From the NCBI GenBank assembly GCA_037962975.1, contig CM075673.1:16848001-16912000 (forward strand): a stretch of DNA of 64,000 nucleotides. Reading direction: 5' to 3'. Shown in pieces: positions 33,024 through 44,989 of the stretch. The DNA comes from Clitoria ternatea (lineage: Eukaryota > Streptophyta > Magnoliopsida > Fabales > Fabaceae). Position numbers and translations under genes: made by a program. Under the pieces are notes generated by a model that worked only from the letters and a program-made list of their open reading frames with translations, was not told the DNA's origin and ran no database searches. Each line of letters opens with the position of its first letter. Within the stretch, counting starts at the first letter, position 1.

Positions 33024-34717
33024 TGTTAGCCAAGGCCTCAATACTCAAGAGGGGGGTGAATTGAGTATTTCAAATTTTTACGCGGAAGCCCCTTGAAAAC
33101 GGTTAGTAATATACAAATAATGCAATATAAAAGAGATAATAATTATGAAGCACATATCATACTAAAATACTTTGAGTTGAAGGTACAATATTCAAGAATT
33201 GATTTTGATAAACAAGGCAAGTTATTAGTTTAGGCAATTCTTGAAATACTTGGCATGCAATAATTAATTCCAATACAAATTTAACTTAAACAATTTCTAA
33301 CAAATTAATTAAGCATAATTAATTTACCAAGTTATTAATGATAATCTTTTATTAATTAATTTGCCAAGTTATTAATAATAATATTTTACTCACTTATGCA
33401 ATAATTAAATCCAACAAGATTTAAGTCAATTAATTCAAGGATTTAATTTAAGCAAATTTTAACAAACCAATTAGATATAAATATTTTAGCATGTAATTTA
33501 AATTCTCAATAATAAATGAGTTTAAGGGAAGAGAGAATTTGCAAACTGATATTACGAGTTCCACCACCCCGGTGTACATCTCGCCTTCAAGCAACCCACT
33601 TAAAGGATTCCACTATTGAAGATTTGAGATACAAGCTTTGAGCAATTGTCTCCTAGTGTCCCACACTCAAGAACCCAATCCTCACAAGTAAAGGGCAACT
33701 CACCCAATCTCACAATCTCTCAATAACCAAGGTTGAACCCCAACCTTAAAACTCTCAGAATTTTGGTGTTTGGTTTACAAGATTTTTCTCTCTCAATAGA
33801 GTAGATATACAACTTAAAGCTCTTACAAAATAATAATAACTCTCACAGAAAGAATATGTAAATTTAAGCACTCAAAATATTTTTCTCTCTAACTCTCAAA
33901 AAATTCTTAAAAGAGAAACATGTCAATTAATAAATAACAGAGAGAAATTGCAACGAAGATGAAGAAAGAAGAAAAACAGAGGAAATGCTTCTCTGTTCGT
34001 TGGTGTATCTTCACTGCCTCAACTTCTTCTCCTTTTACAGGCAAAGGCTCAAGTGCTTTAACTCTTCCGTTCCTTAATTTATGCCTTCCATTAATGATTT
34101 GTTTGCCTTCATGTTTCTAGTTGTGCATGTTTTCTGGCTTGGAGAAGGAGATTGTCTGCCTCAATTAATGCAACGCCATTTCAATTTGAGTCTTGAGAGA
34201 ATCAGTACAGTTTAAGATTCTGAAAATCCAAAATGCTATTTTTCATATTTTCTAGGCGATTACTCACATAGAAATCGATTTCTGGAGGTGATGAATCGAT
34301 TCTCAGTAGCATGAATCGATTCTTGGATAAGCTGAATCGATTCCCAGGTGATTTAATGCGCATGATCGATTCCTAGGCAAGGGGAATCGATTCCCAGGTG
34401 CATGAATCGATTACTGGACATGATGAATCGATTCCCAGGTGTTTTAAAGGGCATGAATTGATTCCTGATAATGGGGAATCGATTCCCAAGTTGTTCCTAT
34501 TTAAAATAATTGCATTTTGGCCCTCCTAGTATTATTTTTTATGATTTTGACCCCGATCATGAATCTTCTTGCATTTTGACCCCTTTTTGATTATGTTTTT
34601 CATGATTCTTTCTCCTTTCTTTATTGATTCATTATTCTTCAAATTCATTGATATATTTCTTGATTCCTTGAACATTTAGTTTGTCATAATCAAAACCTGT
34701 GTCAACAACTAAACACA
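33024..34717 (-). repeat. Element G 3' LTR
   Basis: Near-identical in layout to 39123-40817. It contains the GAATCGATTC array at 34272-34485. Confidence 0.92.
34272..34485. repeat. Array of ten GAATCGATTC-type palindromes, 21/30-bp spacing
   Basis: Centres at about 34276.5, 34297.5, 34317.5, 34338.5, 34367.5, 34388.5, 34408.5, 34429.5, 34459.5 and 34480.5; gaps 21, 20, 21, 29, 21, 20, 21, 30, 21. The outer pair is G...C here, A...T in the first motif, and T...A in the related array of C. One motif has lost a base and one reads GAATTGATTC. Spacers carry a loosely repeated ccaggtg/tggacatgat phrase. Confidence 0.93.
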
Positions 34718-34732
34718 TTCTCCCCCTTTTTG
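34718..34732 (-). other. Element G polypurine tract
   Basis: On the minus strand AAAAAGGGGGAGAA precedes the 3' LTR, identical to the tract of C. Confidence 0.8.
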
Positions 34733-37700
34733 ATGATGACAACAAATGTTCATCTCTCGGGGTGTTACTCTCATAACAGTTCAAACTCATGGTATAAATG
34801 ACTCCCCTTTACACATGCATTTTTATGCCACTTTGTTAATGTAAGATCATGTATAGTCATTTTGAAAAAGATACCACTTGAAAATGATATCACTTGTTGA
34901 ATATCACTTGTTAAAAGATCATATCATGCAAGATAATATTTTTTCCCTTAATCATGCAATAGATATCACAAAATAGTTCATCTAATTTTCAAAGCATTAT
35001 GGCAGTGTAAACAAGCATGATAAGCATAATAATGATATTTTCTCTTTTTTTAACAACCTGCTATTCTATCATATCCTTCACCCCCTTCTAATGGTAACAT
35101 GATATCTCTCCCCCTTTGGCATCATAAAAAATAAAACATGATATCTCTCCCCCTTTTTTGGCATAAATGATATTCTATTCTTTTTACTAATCCTTCTATT
35201 AATCTCTCCCCCTTTGGCATCATCAAAAAGATCATTATCTTAGTTTTAATCTATGCCAAGAACATATAAACTCAGTTATTTGAATAAGAGAGATTTAGAG
35301 CAAGTATTTCAAATAAAGGAATAGAATTCAAATCAGAGCTCACAACATGATCAAAGATATATACCATTTTATTTCATGCAAGTTTTTTTTGACAAACAAT
35401 AAAACTCCCCCTATCGAATGCAATTTGATACCACTTTTATTATACAAGATATTTGCATATAATATTCCCCTTTAATTATGTAATGGGTGCCCAACAAAAA
35501 GTAATTCATATAATTAAGGCAAATAATCATACAATAATAATCATTCAAGATACCAAGAGAAGTGATAAACACAAATGAGATTTGTCTCCTAATTCAAATT
35601 TTGAATTTTGAATTTTAAATCTTAAATTCTTTTAGCATCTCTAATTTATGCAAATATAAGATGATCCAATTAATGTTTTATGGGAACTTAAATTAAAAGG
35701 ACAAGAAATTTGTGGATATATTATTTTATTGCATACCACATGTTAATGTCTAGAGTTAATAATCAACCACATAATTTGTTCATCAAGTAAGCATATACTT
35801 GATTGCTAACTTATTTTTAATTATGTAATTAATATCACTTTCAAGTATGGTAAGCGTCACATGATTCTTTCCAATTAAGCACACATATGGTTCTCTTGAT
35901 TGCTATCATTACTTGCACATTTGTTAATAAGTCAAAGTATAGGTAAGCAAGTAATTTTCTCAATTATGGCAGGCACACAATCATTTCAAAATAAACACAA
36001 TCTTCTCCCATTTTGGCATTGTCAAATACACAAGGATATCCTTCCAAGTAAGCACGTAGGAGAATAAAAATAAAATTATAAACATAAGTTCCATAAATAT
36101 AATCATAGAGAAGTAAAATCAAGGATAATCATTTATATGTATGCTCCCCCTTACTACTGTAATTGATACCATTTGTAAAAAAATATACCACTTATTAACA
36201 TGTGGAACCAAATTGATCAAGTCTGATACTACTTGTCGGTCAATTTAATCAAGTCTGATACCATTTGTTTACTTTTTAATCACATGATCTCCTCTTTTTA
36301 ATAAATACCACTTGTTGAAACAATAGATATCGTAGTATAAATAGATACCTCTCAAAAGTTACATACCACTTGCATATAAAAATCCACTTGTTAATCATTT
36401 AATTAATAGTGCTTGATGCATTTCTAGTTATCAGAGCAGTAACAGAGAAGATTTTTCAATAATGTATACTTATATCTAGGCATCAGAGCAGGGATGAAGT
36501 GATATATACAACTTGTTTTCTTTTATGACTTAAATCTAGTCAAGCACTTACATAGAGCACATATGGCATTTATCAAATATGTGAGAGAAAGCATTTTGAA
36601 TAGATAATTAGCAACACATAGAGACAAGTTACAAAAGCATATCATGGTTATCATGTGGCTGTAAATGTGTAATGCAAGTCATGCACTCATTGTAATCAAT
36701 TTGTCATAACATATATGTCATACCACTTATTATCTTGATGCTATGTATGATACCAATTGATAGATTTACCAATTTAAGCTCTTGATATCAATTATTAACA
36801 TTTAAGCATTTAGCACAAGATTGTTAGCATTCAAGCATACATCATTCTTCATAATGTTGTTCAAAAATTCTTTTCAAACTTAATGATGCATATTTTCAAA
36901 TTTCTTTTCACAGTCAAGATCATGCATCATCAAACATACGGCGTAGATAAGAATTATTATGTCAATCAAGATAGATACCAATTGCTTAAGCATGATGTAT
37001 CAAGGAAGATCATGTCATGCATTATCACTTAACATGTCATTTAGCATTTCATGCATTGTCTCATGATGCATAGACATTTGACATTAATCTCTTTTGTTCA
37101 TGCCTATGATGTTACTAGTCATGAAATTTAAGTCTAGGCAATCACTTATTATATAATATACATAGAGCATATATACTTTCTTTTAGGCAACAATATATAA
37201 TTGCATAAAAACATTTTGCCTAAGATAGACATTTTTTTGTTGAAACATAGGGATAAGTCATAGAAGCATAACATAGTCCTAACTTTAAAGCAACTGTAAA
37301 ATTTGTCATAATCAACTTGTCATAACATTTTCTTGATATGAAGTCCAATGCCTCTTATTATGAAAAGATACTTGCTTGTTAAGAAAATTATATGACATAC
37401 CACTTGTTAAAACAAATTATGCATAAATTATCAAATCATGGATACCACTTGTACACGCAATATATGTATTTATTATCAAAGCATAGTGGTAGTAATAACA
37501 AGTATATAATCAAGATTATGTCCCCATGATTTTTCCCTCTTACTAATTCAATTGATACCATTTAAAAGAAGTCACTTGCCATTTAGATAATAATGCTTGT
37601 CATTTACATACTACTAGTTAAATAAAATACCTTTTGTTTAATAATCGATACATAATCAAGAATTCATATTTAATCAAAAATTCATGCATCATTAAGAATT

Positions 37701-38077
37701 TGAATCTAAACATCATTTCAGCATTTTGATGTTTCAATCCTTCCTAACACACATGGATAGACACAAACAACCTTAATCTCAATTCTTTCATGGAATCAAA
37801 CATGTTATTCAAGCAATCATTTATCAACCTTATCACCAATCATTTAAATCAACAATCATCAAAATCAAAAATCATAAGGATATGCACATACATCATTGTT
37901 CCTAATATTTTAATGAATTTAAGGGGTTTTTAAAGTTATTCATTCATCCATCTTAAAACTTTTCACCTTTCATGCTCAAACTCAAATATCACATATCAAA
38001 TCAAAGTTAGATCTTCACATATCAAAATTCATTATAAACAAGTATGGAATTCGGCTTTATAAAATTATTTAGACAAT
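34733..38077 (-). other. Element G non-coding spacer
   Basis: No open frame of note. It is homologous to the C spacer: on the minus strand it has many GGTATC/TGGTAT motifs (seen on plus as ataccactt), repeated mggggga purine phrases near 35100-35230, and two degraded GCTCTGATACC copies (about 36428-36438 and 36478-36490). Confidence 0.75.
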
Positions 38078-39067
38078 TCAAGAAATTCTCAATAAATTAT
38101 TTAGAATAGGTATAGGTTTTTCCTTAAATGGTGCAAAGGAGTTCTTGTATTTCTTTTCCTTTTCAAATTTTCCATGTCCTATTCCCGTTCTATCAAGGGT
38201 ATACTTTTGATTTTCAAGAGATGCACTTAAATTCTTTTGACTACTTGTAAGCTTCTTAAGTGTTTCTTTTAGATCTTTATTCTTTTTTTTCAAGAAGCAT
38301 ACAGTTATCAATTAGCATACATTCCTTATTTGCATCATAACTTCTAAGAGTGACATTTAAAGCTATTAATTCACCATTTTGAAAAAGATTTTCTTTTTCT
38401 ATGTGTACATCATGCAATTCATTTTCAAGTTTCAAAATGGTTTTTGAACATGCATATTTCTTTAATAATAAAACAAATTTTTCATGCAATTCATCAAAAG
38501 CTTCTAATAACTCATCTTTATCAATTTCATTTTCATCATCACTAGATTCATTTAGAGAACTTACCTCATTATCTTTGGAGTGCTTTATCATGAGGCAGAG
38601 GTTGGTAAATTCTTCTTTCGATTCATCGAGCTCTTCTATCAGACTTAATTTGAATCCTTCATTTTTGCTAGAAAGACTACTAATTCTTGCATCTTGACCA
38701 TCATTAGTATTTTCATAAATTATTTCAAGAGTTTCCCATATTTCTTTAGCATTGTTACAAGTAATAACTTTAGAAACATCATTAGGTCCTAATGCTAATG
38801 TGATAAGAATTTTAGCTCTTAGATTGAATTGTACCTTTCTTTCTTCTTCCTTAGTCCATAAGTTCATAGGCTTCATACATTGTATATTATCAATAATGTA
38901 TTTGGGAATGAAAGGACCAAATTGAATAGCATTCTATACCTTGAGGTCATAGGATTGGACAAAATTTCCATCCTTTCTTTCCAAATAGCATAGTCTTTGC
39001 CATTGAGGATTGGAGGTCTATTTATTATACCATTTTGCAGAAATACATCATAAGAGGTAGAGGCCAT
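38078..39067 (-). pseudogene. Element G gag, frameshifted
   Basis: Starts at ATG 39067 (MASTSYDVFLQNG), with the same opening as the C gag. A one-base loss within the first 50 codons shifts the frame; the UBN2-type part resumes as NLRAKILITLALGPNDVS. A further frameshift near 38285-38310 leads to a lysine-rich segment that ends before any zinc knuckle. It has the same acidic, coiled-coil middle (LELENELHDVHIEKE-like) as C. No pol follows. The C-terminal end appears truncated relative to C. Confidence 0.85.
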
Positions 39068-39106
39068 CTTGATCTCCTGCAGCTGTTAAGCCTTGTGGCA
39101 AGAGTC

Positions 39107-39120
39107 AAGCTCTGATACCA
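39107..39120 (-). other. Element G primer binding site
   Basis: aagctctgatacca on plus reads TGGTATCAGAGCTT on minus, two bases inside the 5' LTR. Confidence 0.9.
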
Positions 39121-39122
39121 CT

Positions 39123-40817
39123 TGTTAGCCAAGGCCTCAATACTCAAAAGAGGGGGTGAATTGAGTATTTCAACTTTTTACACGGAATCCCCTTGAAAAC
39201 GGTTAGTAATATACAAATGATGCAATATAAAAGAGATAATAATTATGAAGCACATATCATACTAAAATACTTTGAGTTGAAGGTACAATATTCAAGAATT
39301 AATTTTGATAAACAAGGCAAGTTATTAGTTTAGGCAATTCTTGAAATACTTGGCATGTAATAATTAATTCCAATACAAATTTAACTTAAACAATTTCTAA
39401 CAAATTAATTAAGCATAATTAATTTGCCAAGTTATTAATGATAATCTTTTATTAATTAATTTACCAAGTTATTAATAATAATATTTTACTCACTTATGTA
39501 ATAATTAAATCTAACAAGATTTAAGTCAATTAATTCAAGGATTTAATTTAAGCTAATTTTAACAAACCAATTAGATATAAATATTTTAGCATGCAATTTA
39601 AATTCTCAATAATAAAGGAGTTTAAGGGAAGAGAGAATTTGCAAACCGATATAACGAGTTTCACCACCCTGGTGTACGTCTCGCCTTCAAGCAACCCACT
39701 TAAAGGATTCCACTATTGAAGATTTGAGCTACAAGCTTTGAGCAATTGTCTCCTAGTGTCCCACACTCAAGAACCCAATCCTCATAAGCAAAGTGAAACC
39801 CACCCAATCTGACAATCTCTCAATAACCAAGGTTGAACCCCAACCTTAAAACTCTCAAAATTATGGTGTTTGGTTTACAAGATTTTTCTCTCTCAATAGA
39901 GTAGATATACAATTTGAAACTCTTACGAAATAATAATAACTCTCACAGAGAGGATATGTAAATTTAAGCTCTCAAAATTTTTTTCTCTCTAACTCTCAAA
40001 TAATTCTTAAAAAAGAAATATGCCAATTAATAAATAACAGAGAGAAATTGCAACAAAGAGGAAGGAAGAAGAAAAACAGAGGAAATGCTTCTCTGTTCGT
40101 TGGTGTATCTTCACTGCCTCAGCTTCTTCTCCTTTTATATGCAAAGGCTTAGGTGCTTTAACTCCTCTGTTCCTTAATTTATGCCTTTCATTAATGATTT
40201 GTCTGCCTCCATGTTTCCAGCTGTGCATGTTTTCTGGCTTGGAGAAGGAGATTGTCTGCCTCAATTAATGCAACGTCATTTCAATTTGAGTCTCAAGAGA
40301 ATTAGCGCAGTTTAAGGTTCTGAAAATCCAAAACGGTGTTTTTCACATTTTCTAGGCGATTACTTACATAGGAATTGATTCTTGGAGGTGATGAATCAAT
40401 TCCCACTAGCATGAATTGATTCCTGGATAAGCTGAATCGATTCCCAGGTGATTTAATGCACATGAATCAATTCCTAGGCAAGGGGAATCAATTCCTAGGT
40501 GCATGAATCGATTCCTGGACATGATGAATCATTCCCAGGTGTTTTAAAGGGCATGAATCGATTCCTGGTAATAGGGAATTGATTCCCAGGTTGTCCCTAT
40601 TCAAAATAATTGCGTTTTGGCCCTCCTAGTATTATTTTTCATGTTTTTGACCCCGATCATGAATCTTCTTGCATTTTGACCCCTTTTTTATTATGCTTTT
40701 CATGATTCTTCCTCCTTTCTTTGTTGATTCATTATTCTTCAAATTCATTGATATATTTCTTGATTCTTTGAACATTTAGTTTGTCATAATCAAAACTTGT
40801 GTCAACAACTAAACACA
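39123..40817 (-). repeat. Element G 5' LTR with decayed palindrome array
   Basis: The palindrome array is at about 40370-40585. Many copies read GAATTGATTC or GAATCAATTC instead of GAATCGATTC, which is CpG decay of the central CG. A TATA-like gcatataaaagg (minus) is at 40131-40142, downstream of the array. Confidence 0.9.
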
Positions 40818-40822
40818 GATCG

Positions 40823-43058
40823 TAGTAGCAGATTGAGCTAAAGTTCCTGTTGAAGACATTGGAGTTGTTTCCTTATGTTTACCTTTTGGTCATGTTTTGC
40901 TTTTGAAAGACACTATTTATGTTCCCATTATACGTAGAAATTTAATCTTGATTGTTGTTTTGGATGATTGTGGCTATGTTTGGTAATGGCAAATTGGACA
41001 TTTATTTTAAATCTTTCATGGTTGGACATGGGGTTTTGCGTGATAATCTTTACATGTTGACCCTTAATGTCTATAAATTCTATGGTTGGACATAAATATA
41101 GTAGAATGGGTGAGAACTCTTCTACGTTGTGGCATAGATGTTTGGGGCACATTTCTAGACCTCGAATTGAGAAAGTCATCAAGCATGACATTTTACATAA
41201 ACTAGACTTCTTCGATTTTGACTCTTATGTGGCTTCCATTAAAGGAAAACTTATAGCTAAACCCAAAAACAAATTTAGAAGTCATCGTGAAGACTTGTTA
41301 GAATTGATTCACACTGACATGTGTAGGCTTAATACACTCATTAGTATGAGTGGATCTAGGTATTTTATTACCTTCATAGATGATTTTTCTCGATTTGGCT
41401 GGAAAAGTTTCTTTAAGAGAAATCCTCTTCCTTGGATGTTTTCAAGCCATTCAAAACTGTCATCGAAATAAAAACTGGCAAGAAGATAAAGTATGTGTGA
41501 TTTGATAGAGGAGGAGAATACTACAGTAGGTATAATGAGACCGAAAGGAATCCAGGACCTTTTGCTAGATATCTTGAAGAATTGTACATCGAAACTCAAT
41601 ACATAATACCAAATACACCAGAACAAAATGGAGTGGCAGAAAGGAGGAATCGTATGCTTATGGACATGATGAGATCAATAATGGGCCTTTCTTCCTTACC
41701 AGATTTTCTTTGGCAAGATGCCTTAAGAACTGTCGTGTATGTTCTTATCCAAGTTCCTAATAAATCTGTACCAAAAACTTTTTATGAGTTGATGATTGGG
41801 AAGAAGTCGAGTTTGAAGCACTTGTATATCTGAGGCTGTTGTACAGAAGTGAGACCTTATAACCCTTCATTGAAGAAGCTTGATTTGAAAACTATTAGTG
41901 GCTTCTTTATTGGTTATTGTGTATGTTTACGAAGCAGCAGATTCTATTATCCTTCTCACTTTACATGAGTAATAGAGTCTGATTGTGTAGTATTCTTTGA
42001 GGATGACTTGGTTAGTGGGAGCATTGCATCACGACCAGTTATCTTTGAAGAAGATGGAATTGAATTTTTCGTACTATAATTTTCTATTCTGATAATTGAT
42101 ATAACTCATTTCGTACCTAATAATGAACATGCTCTTATCACTAATGAAAATTTGATAGCATCTATGACAACTTATCAAGATCATGACATTGCTATAGACC
42201 ATGCCCCTTTAAATGATGAAAATACACTAGCACTAGTTATTGTTAAGGTTATGTGAGGAGATCTTAAAAAGCACGCAAGCCATCCATTCCAGATGATTAT
42301 GTTGTGTCTTTAGGAGCATGAGTTTGACGTCTATGGTGATAATGACCCTATCAGTTTTAAATAAGCTATCTCTATCTCTCATGCTTCTGAATGGATGAAT
42401 ACAATGCATGATGAGTTAGCTTTTATGGCTCACAATAACGTTTGGGAGCTTGCTTCTTTACCGCCTGGTTACAAACTAGTTGGCTGCAAATGGGTCTTTA
42501 AAACCAAGCATAAACCATTTAGAGAGGTTGAAAGATACAAAGCCAGGTTGGTGGTGAAAGGGTACAGTAAGAGATAAGGCATTGATTTTAAAGAAACTTT
42601 CTCGCTGACCTCCATAAAGGATTCATTTTAAGTTATCATGACTATGATGACTTATTTTGATTTGGAATTACAAAATATGGATGTCAAAATAGCTTTTCTA
42701 AATGGAAATCTTGTTGAAGATGTCTATATGGTTCAACCTGATGGGTTTGTTGAAAGTGGCAAAGAACACTTAGTTTATAGGTTGAAGAAATCCATTTATG
42801 GTTTGAAACAAGCTTCTAGACAATGGTACTTGAAGTTTGACCAAGTGGTTACTTCTTTTGGATTTAAGGAAAAGGCCTCAGATTAGTGCATTTACCTGAA
42901 GATGAGTGAGAGAAATTTTATCATTCTTGTCCTATACGTTGATGATATTCTTCTTGCTAGTAGCTGCATTGATGTTTTGAATGAGATAAAGAACATGTTG
43001 AGTAGCCATTTTGATATAAAGACCTTGGTGATATTTCTGTTGTTTTACGCATCCAGAT
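40823..43058 (+). pseudogene. F protease/integrase/RT, degenerate
   Basis: Resumes F after G. Copia pol parts appear in order: the GAG-pre-integrase region with STLWHRCLGHIS (about 41120-41160), the first integrase Asp in IHTDMC and YFITFIDDFSRFGW (about 41307-41400), DRGGEYYS (about 41500) and PEQNGVAERRNR (about 41612-41650). RT follows with GCKWVFKTK (about 42484), DVKIAFLNGNLVEDVYM (about 42678), YGLKQASRQWY and LYVDDILLAS (about 42930). Several stops and shifts break it. Element E cuts RT at 43059 just after the YVDD region; RT continues at 50397. Confidence 0.9.
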
Positions 43059-43260
43059 TGATAAGTCTTGAAAAGACTTAATTATTTCATCTTTTATTTA
43101 ACATAATCCATTAAATATTATTTAGTTTGGCTTTATTATTTAATAAATTTTCAATAATTCTTATTTTATTTATTTATTTCAAAAGTATTTAATTTATGTA
43201 AGAAAATGATTAAAAACAATAATTACATAAGAAATTATGTTTATTTATAAATTCACTAAT

Positions 43261-43560
43261 CCAGCGTACAAGCGCTGGACAGACAACGTACAAATGCTAG
43301 GAATTATTTGTTTGCATGTGCAGGAGCAGTTCACGCTCAAGCTTGAATATTGTAAGCTCAAGCGAGAGATCCATCCAAAGTACGTGAAAAGAAAGAAAGG
43401 AAAGCACGATCTCGCTCAAGCGAGCAAACTCACGCTCAAGCGTGACTCCAAAACATCACCCACGCTCAAGCTTCTCCATCACGCTTAAGCGTGAAAGCAA
43501 TACTGCAGTGAATAACATGAGCGTGCTCAAGCACGAGTTCTTCACGCTCAAGAGTGAAGG
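43261..43560 (+). repeat. Phased palindrome array in E 5' LTR
   Basis: Ten palindromes, mostly of the form NNACGCTCAAGCGTNN, have centres near 43269.5, 43291.5, 43338.5, 43359.5, 43417.5, 43437.5, 43467.5, 43486.5, 43528.5 and 43549.5. Within clusters the gaps are 22, 21, 20, 30, 19, 42 and 21. Variants keep their symmetry: TCACGCTCAAG.., CTCGCTCAAGCGAG, TCACGCTTAAGCGTGA, CGTGCTCAAGCACG. The array recurs at 49093-49385 in the 3' LTR. Confidence 0.9.
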
Positions 43561-43768
43561 TGGTTATTTAAAAGCTGTTTTTCCCTCCAAAAGAAGCTCT
43601 GCACCATTTCTGTTCCTATTGCCTGATGCACTGCTACTATTCATTAATAATTTAAGTGTCAAGTTATAATTATTTACTTATTTGTAATTATGTATTTAGT
43701 TTAGTTAGTTTAATTATTAATTAAGGTTTCTTTGTAATTAATTAAGATAGTTAGTTAGTTATTTGCCT

Positions 43769-43779
43769 ATATATATATA
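43769..43779 (+). promoter_or_regulatory. TATA box of element E LTR
   Basis: TATATATATATA run, about 210 bp downstream of the palindrome array, followed by a CT-rich stretch. The second copy is at 49595-49608. Confidence 0.55.
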
Positions 43780-44626
43780 CTTGTACATACTCTCTGTAAA
43801 GGTGGACAGAGACGGTAGAATACATAATACGATTCATTTTTCCATTTTCATTCTCTCTCTAATTCTCTTCTCTCTCTAAATTCTCTCATCCATGTCTCTC
43901 CATATTCCTTCGATAGAATCCATGTCCATGGGTTTCTAAGTCCCTAGGGTTGGGATTGCGAAGGTTTGCAATGAATTATTGAAAGTGTATTGAGGAGCTC
44001 AACTTCTAAATCAAGAGGAGAACAAGCTGAGGAGTGGATCTGCTTTGCTGGATTGACAAATCCAGATTTGATGAAGAAACTCACCAGTGAGGAATCATGG
44101 TTGAGGCTTAGGTAACTTCTCGCTTCCTAACTAATTCAGGCCTAGTAATTAGGTGAATAGTTAGGGTTCAACCCCCAATTTCGCATTAGATTTCTCTGTT
44201 AATTGAACACCTAAGGTATAAAGGTTTAATGCTTAGGAATTAGTGTTATTCACCTAAGGTAAGGGATTAACCATCTGTGGATTGTCCTCTTGAGTCTGAA
44301 GATTGATTGAACCTTAATTGCATGTTTCTTGATGAAATTGTAAGCTGAAGCAATCCTAACCTATCTTCCATTAATCACATTTCATCTTTCATATTGTCTC
44401 TGCAAATACAAAAACATTAGAAATATAAAACAACAAAAATAGAATAAACTCTATCTGCATTGCGTTGGTTCAGCTTGTATCAATCTAAGATTGAGGTAAT
44501 TACCATAATCCCTGTAGGAACGATCAAATATATTACAAATTTAACGATTGGTGTGCTTGCCAAAAGAATAAATCCTCCGAGAATTATGCATCAAGTTAAT
44601 AGCTCAGGATTTACACACCAAGTTAA

Positions 44627-44644
44627 TGGCGTCGTTGCCGGAGA
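44627..44644 (+). other. Element E primer binding site (tRNA-Asp type)
   Basis: TGGCGTCGTTGCCGGAGA resembles the primer site of Athila/Calypso-type elements, complementary to tRNA-Asp, with two differences from the usual form. It lies six bases after the LTR end. Confidence 0.7.
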
Positions 44645-44989
44645 TTGTTGAGTAATATCAACAATCCTTGGACCGGTACTAGACTGAACCATTTTTTTTA
44701 GTCTTTGTAACATTTGTTAGTTGTTGGTGAATTTTGTTGTAGGAGTAGATTTTGTTAAGTGTTGGTATTGTGTTGAGTGTTTGTTGTTAGTTGTTTTTGG
44801 CTATTTTAGTGGTAGCACTAACCATTGCAGTGGCCTTGTTTATAGTTAGTTGTTGCATTTATGTTTTTTCTAGTTCCTTTAGAAAGTGAAAAGTTGCAGG
44901 TGATGGATCTTGTTGACACCTTAGCAGAGTTTCTTCAATATTCATAAACGTTATGCATGAACCATGTAGAGGAGGTACAACCAATTAGG

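Larger units (their letters stand above)
33024..40817 (-). mobile_element. Element G: non-autonomous gag-only Ty1/copia, minus strand
   Basis: 7794 bp read on the minus strand. LTRs are 1695 bp (39123-40817, its 5' LTR) and 1694 bp (33024-34717, its 3' LTR). TSD is ggtcg (33019-33023) and gatcg (40818-40822), one G/A mismatch. LTR ends read TGTGTTTAGTTG...GGCTAACA; the right end matches that of C. It contains a frameshifted gag and a 3.3-kb spacer, with no pol. It inserted in the protease region of F. It is a diverged relative of C, older by LTR comparison. Confidence 0.92.
43059..44620 (+). repeat. Element E 5' LTR (1562 bp)
   Basis: Matches 48889-50391. It contains a palindrome array (43261-43560) upstream of a TATA run at 43769-43779. 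It has about 60 bp near 44035-44090 that the 3' LTR lacks. Confidence 0.93.
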
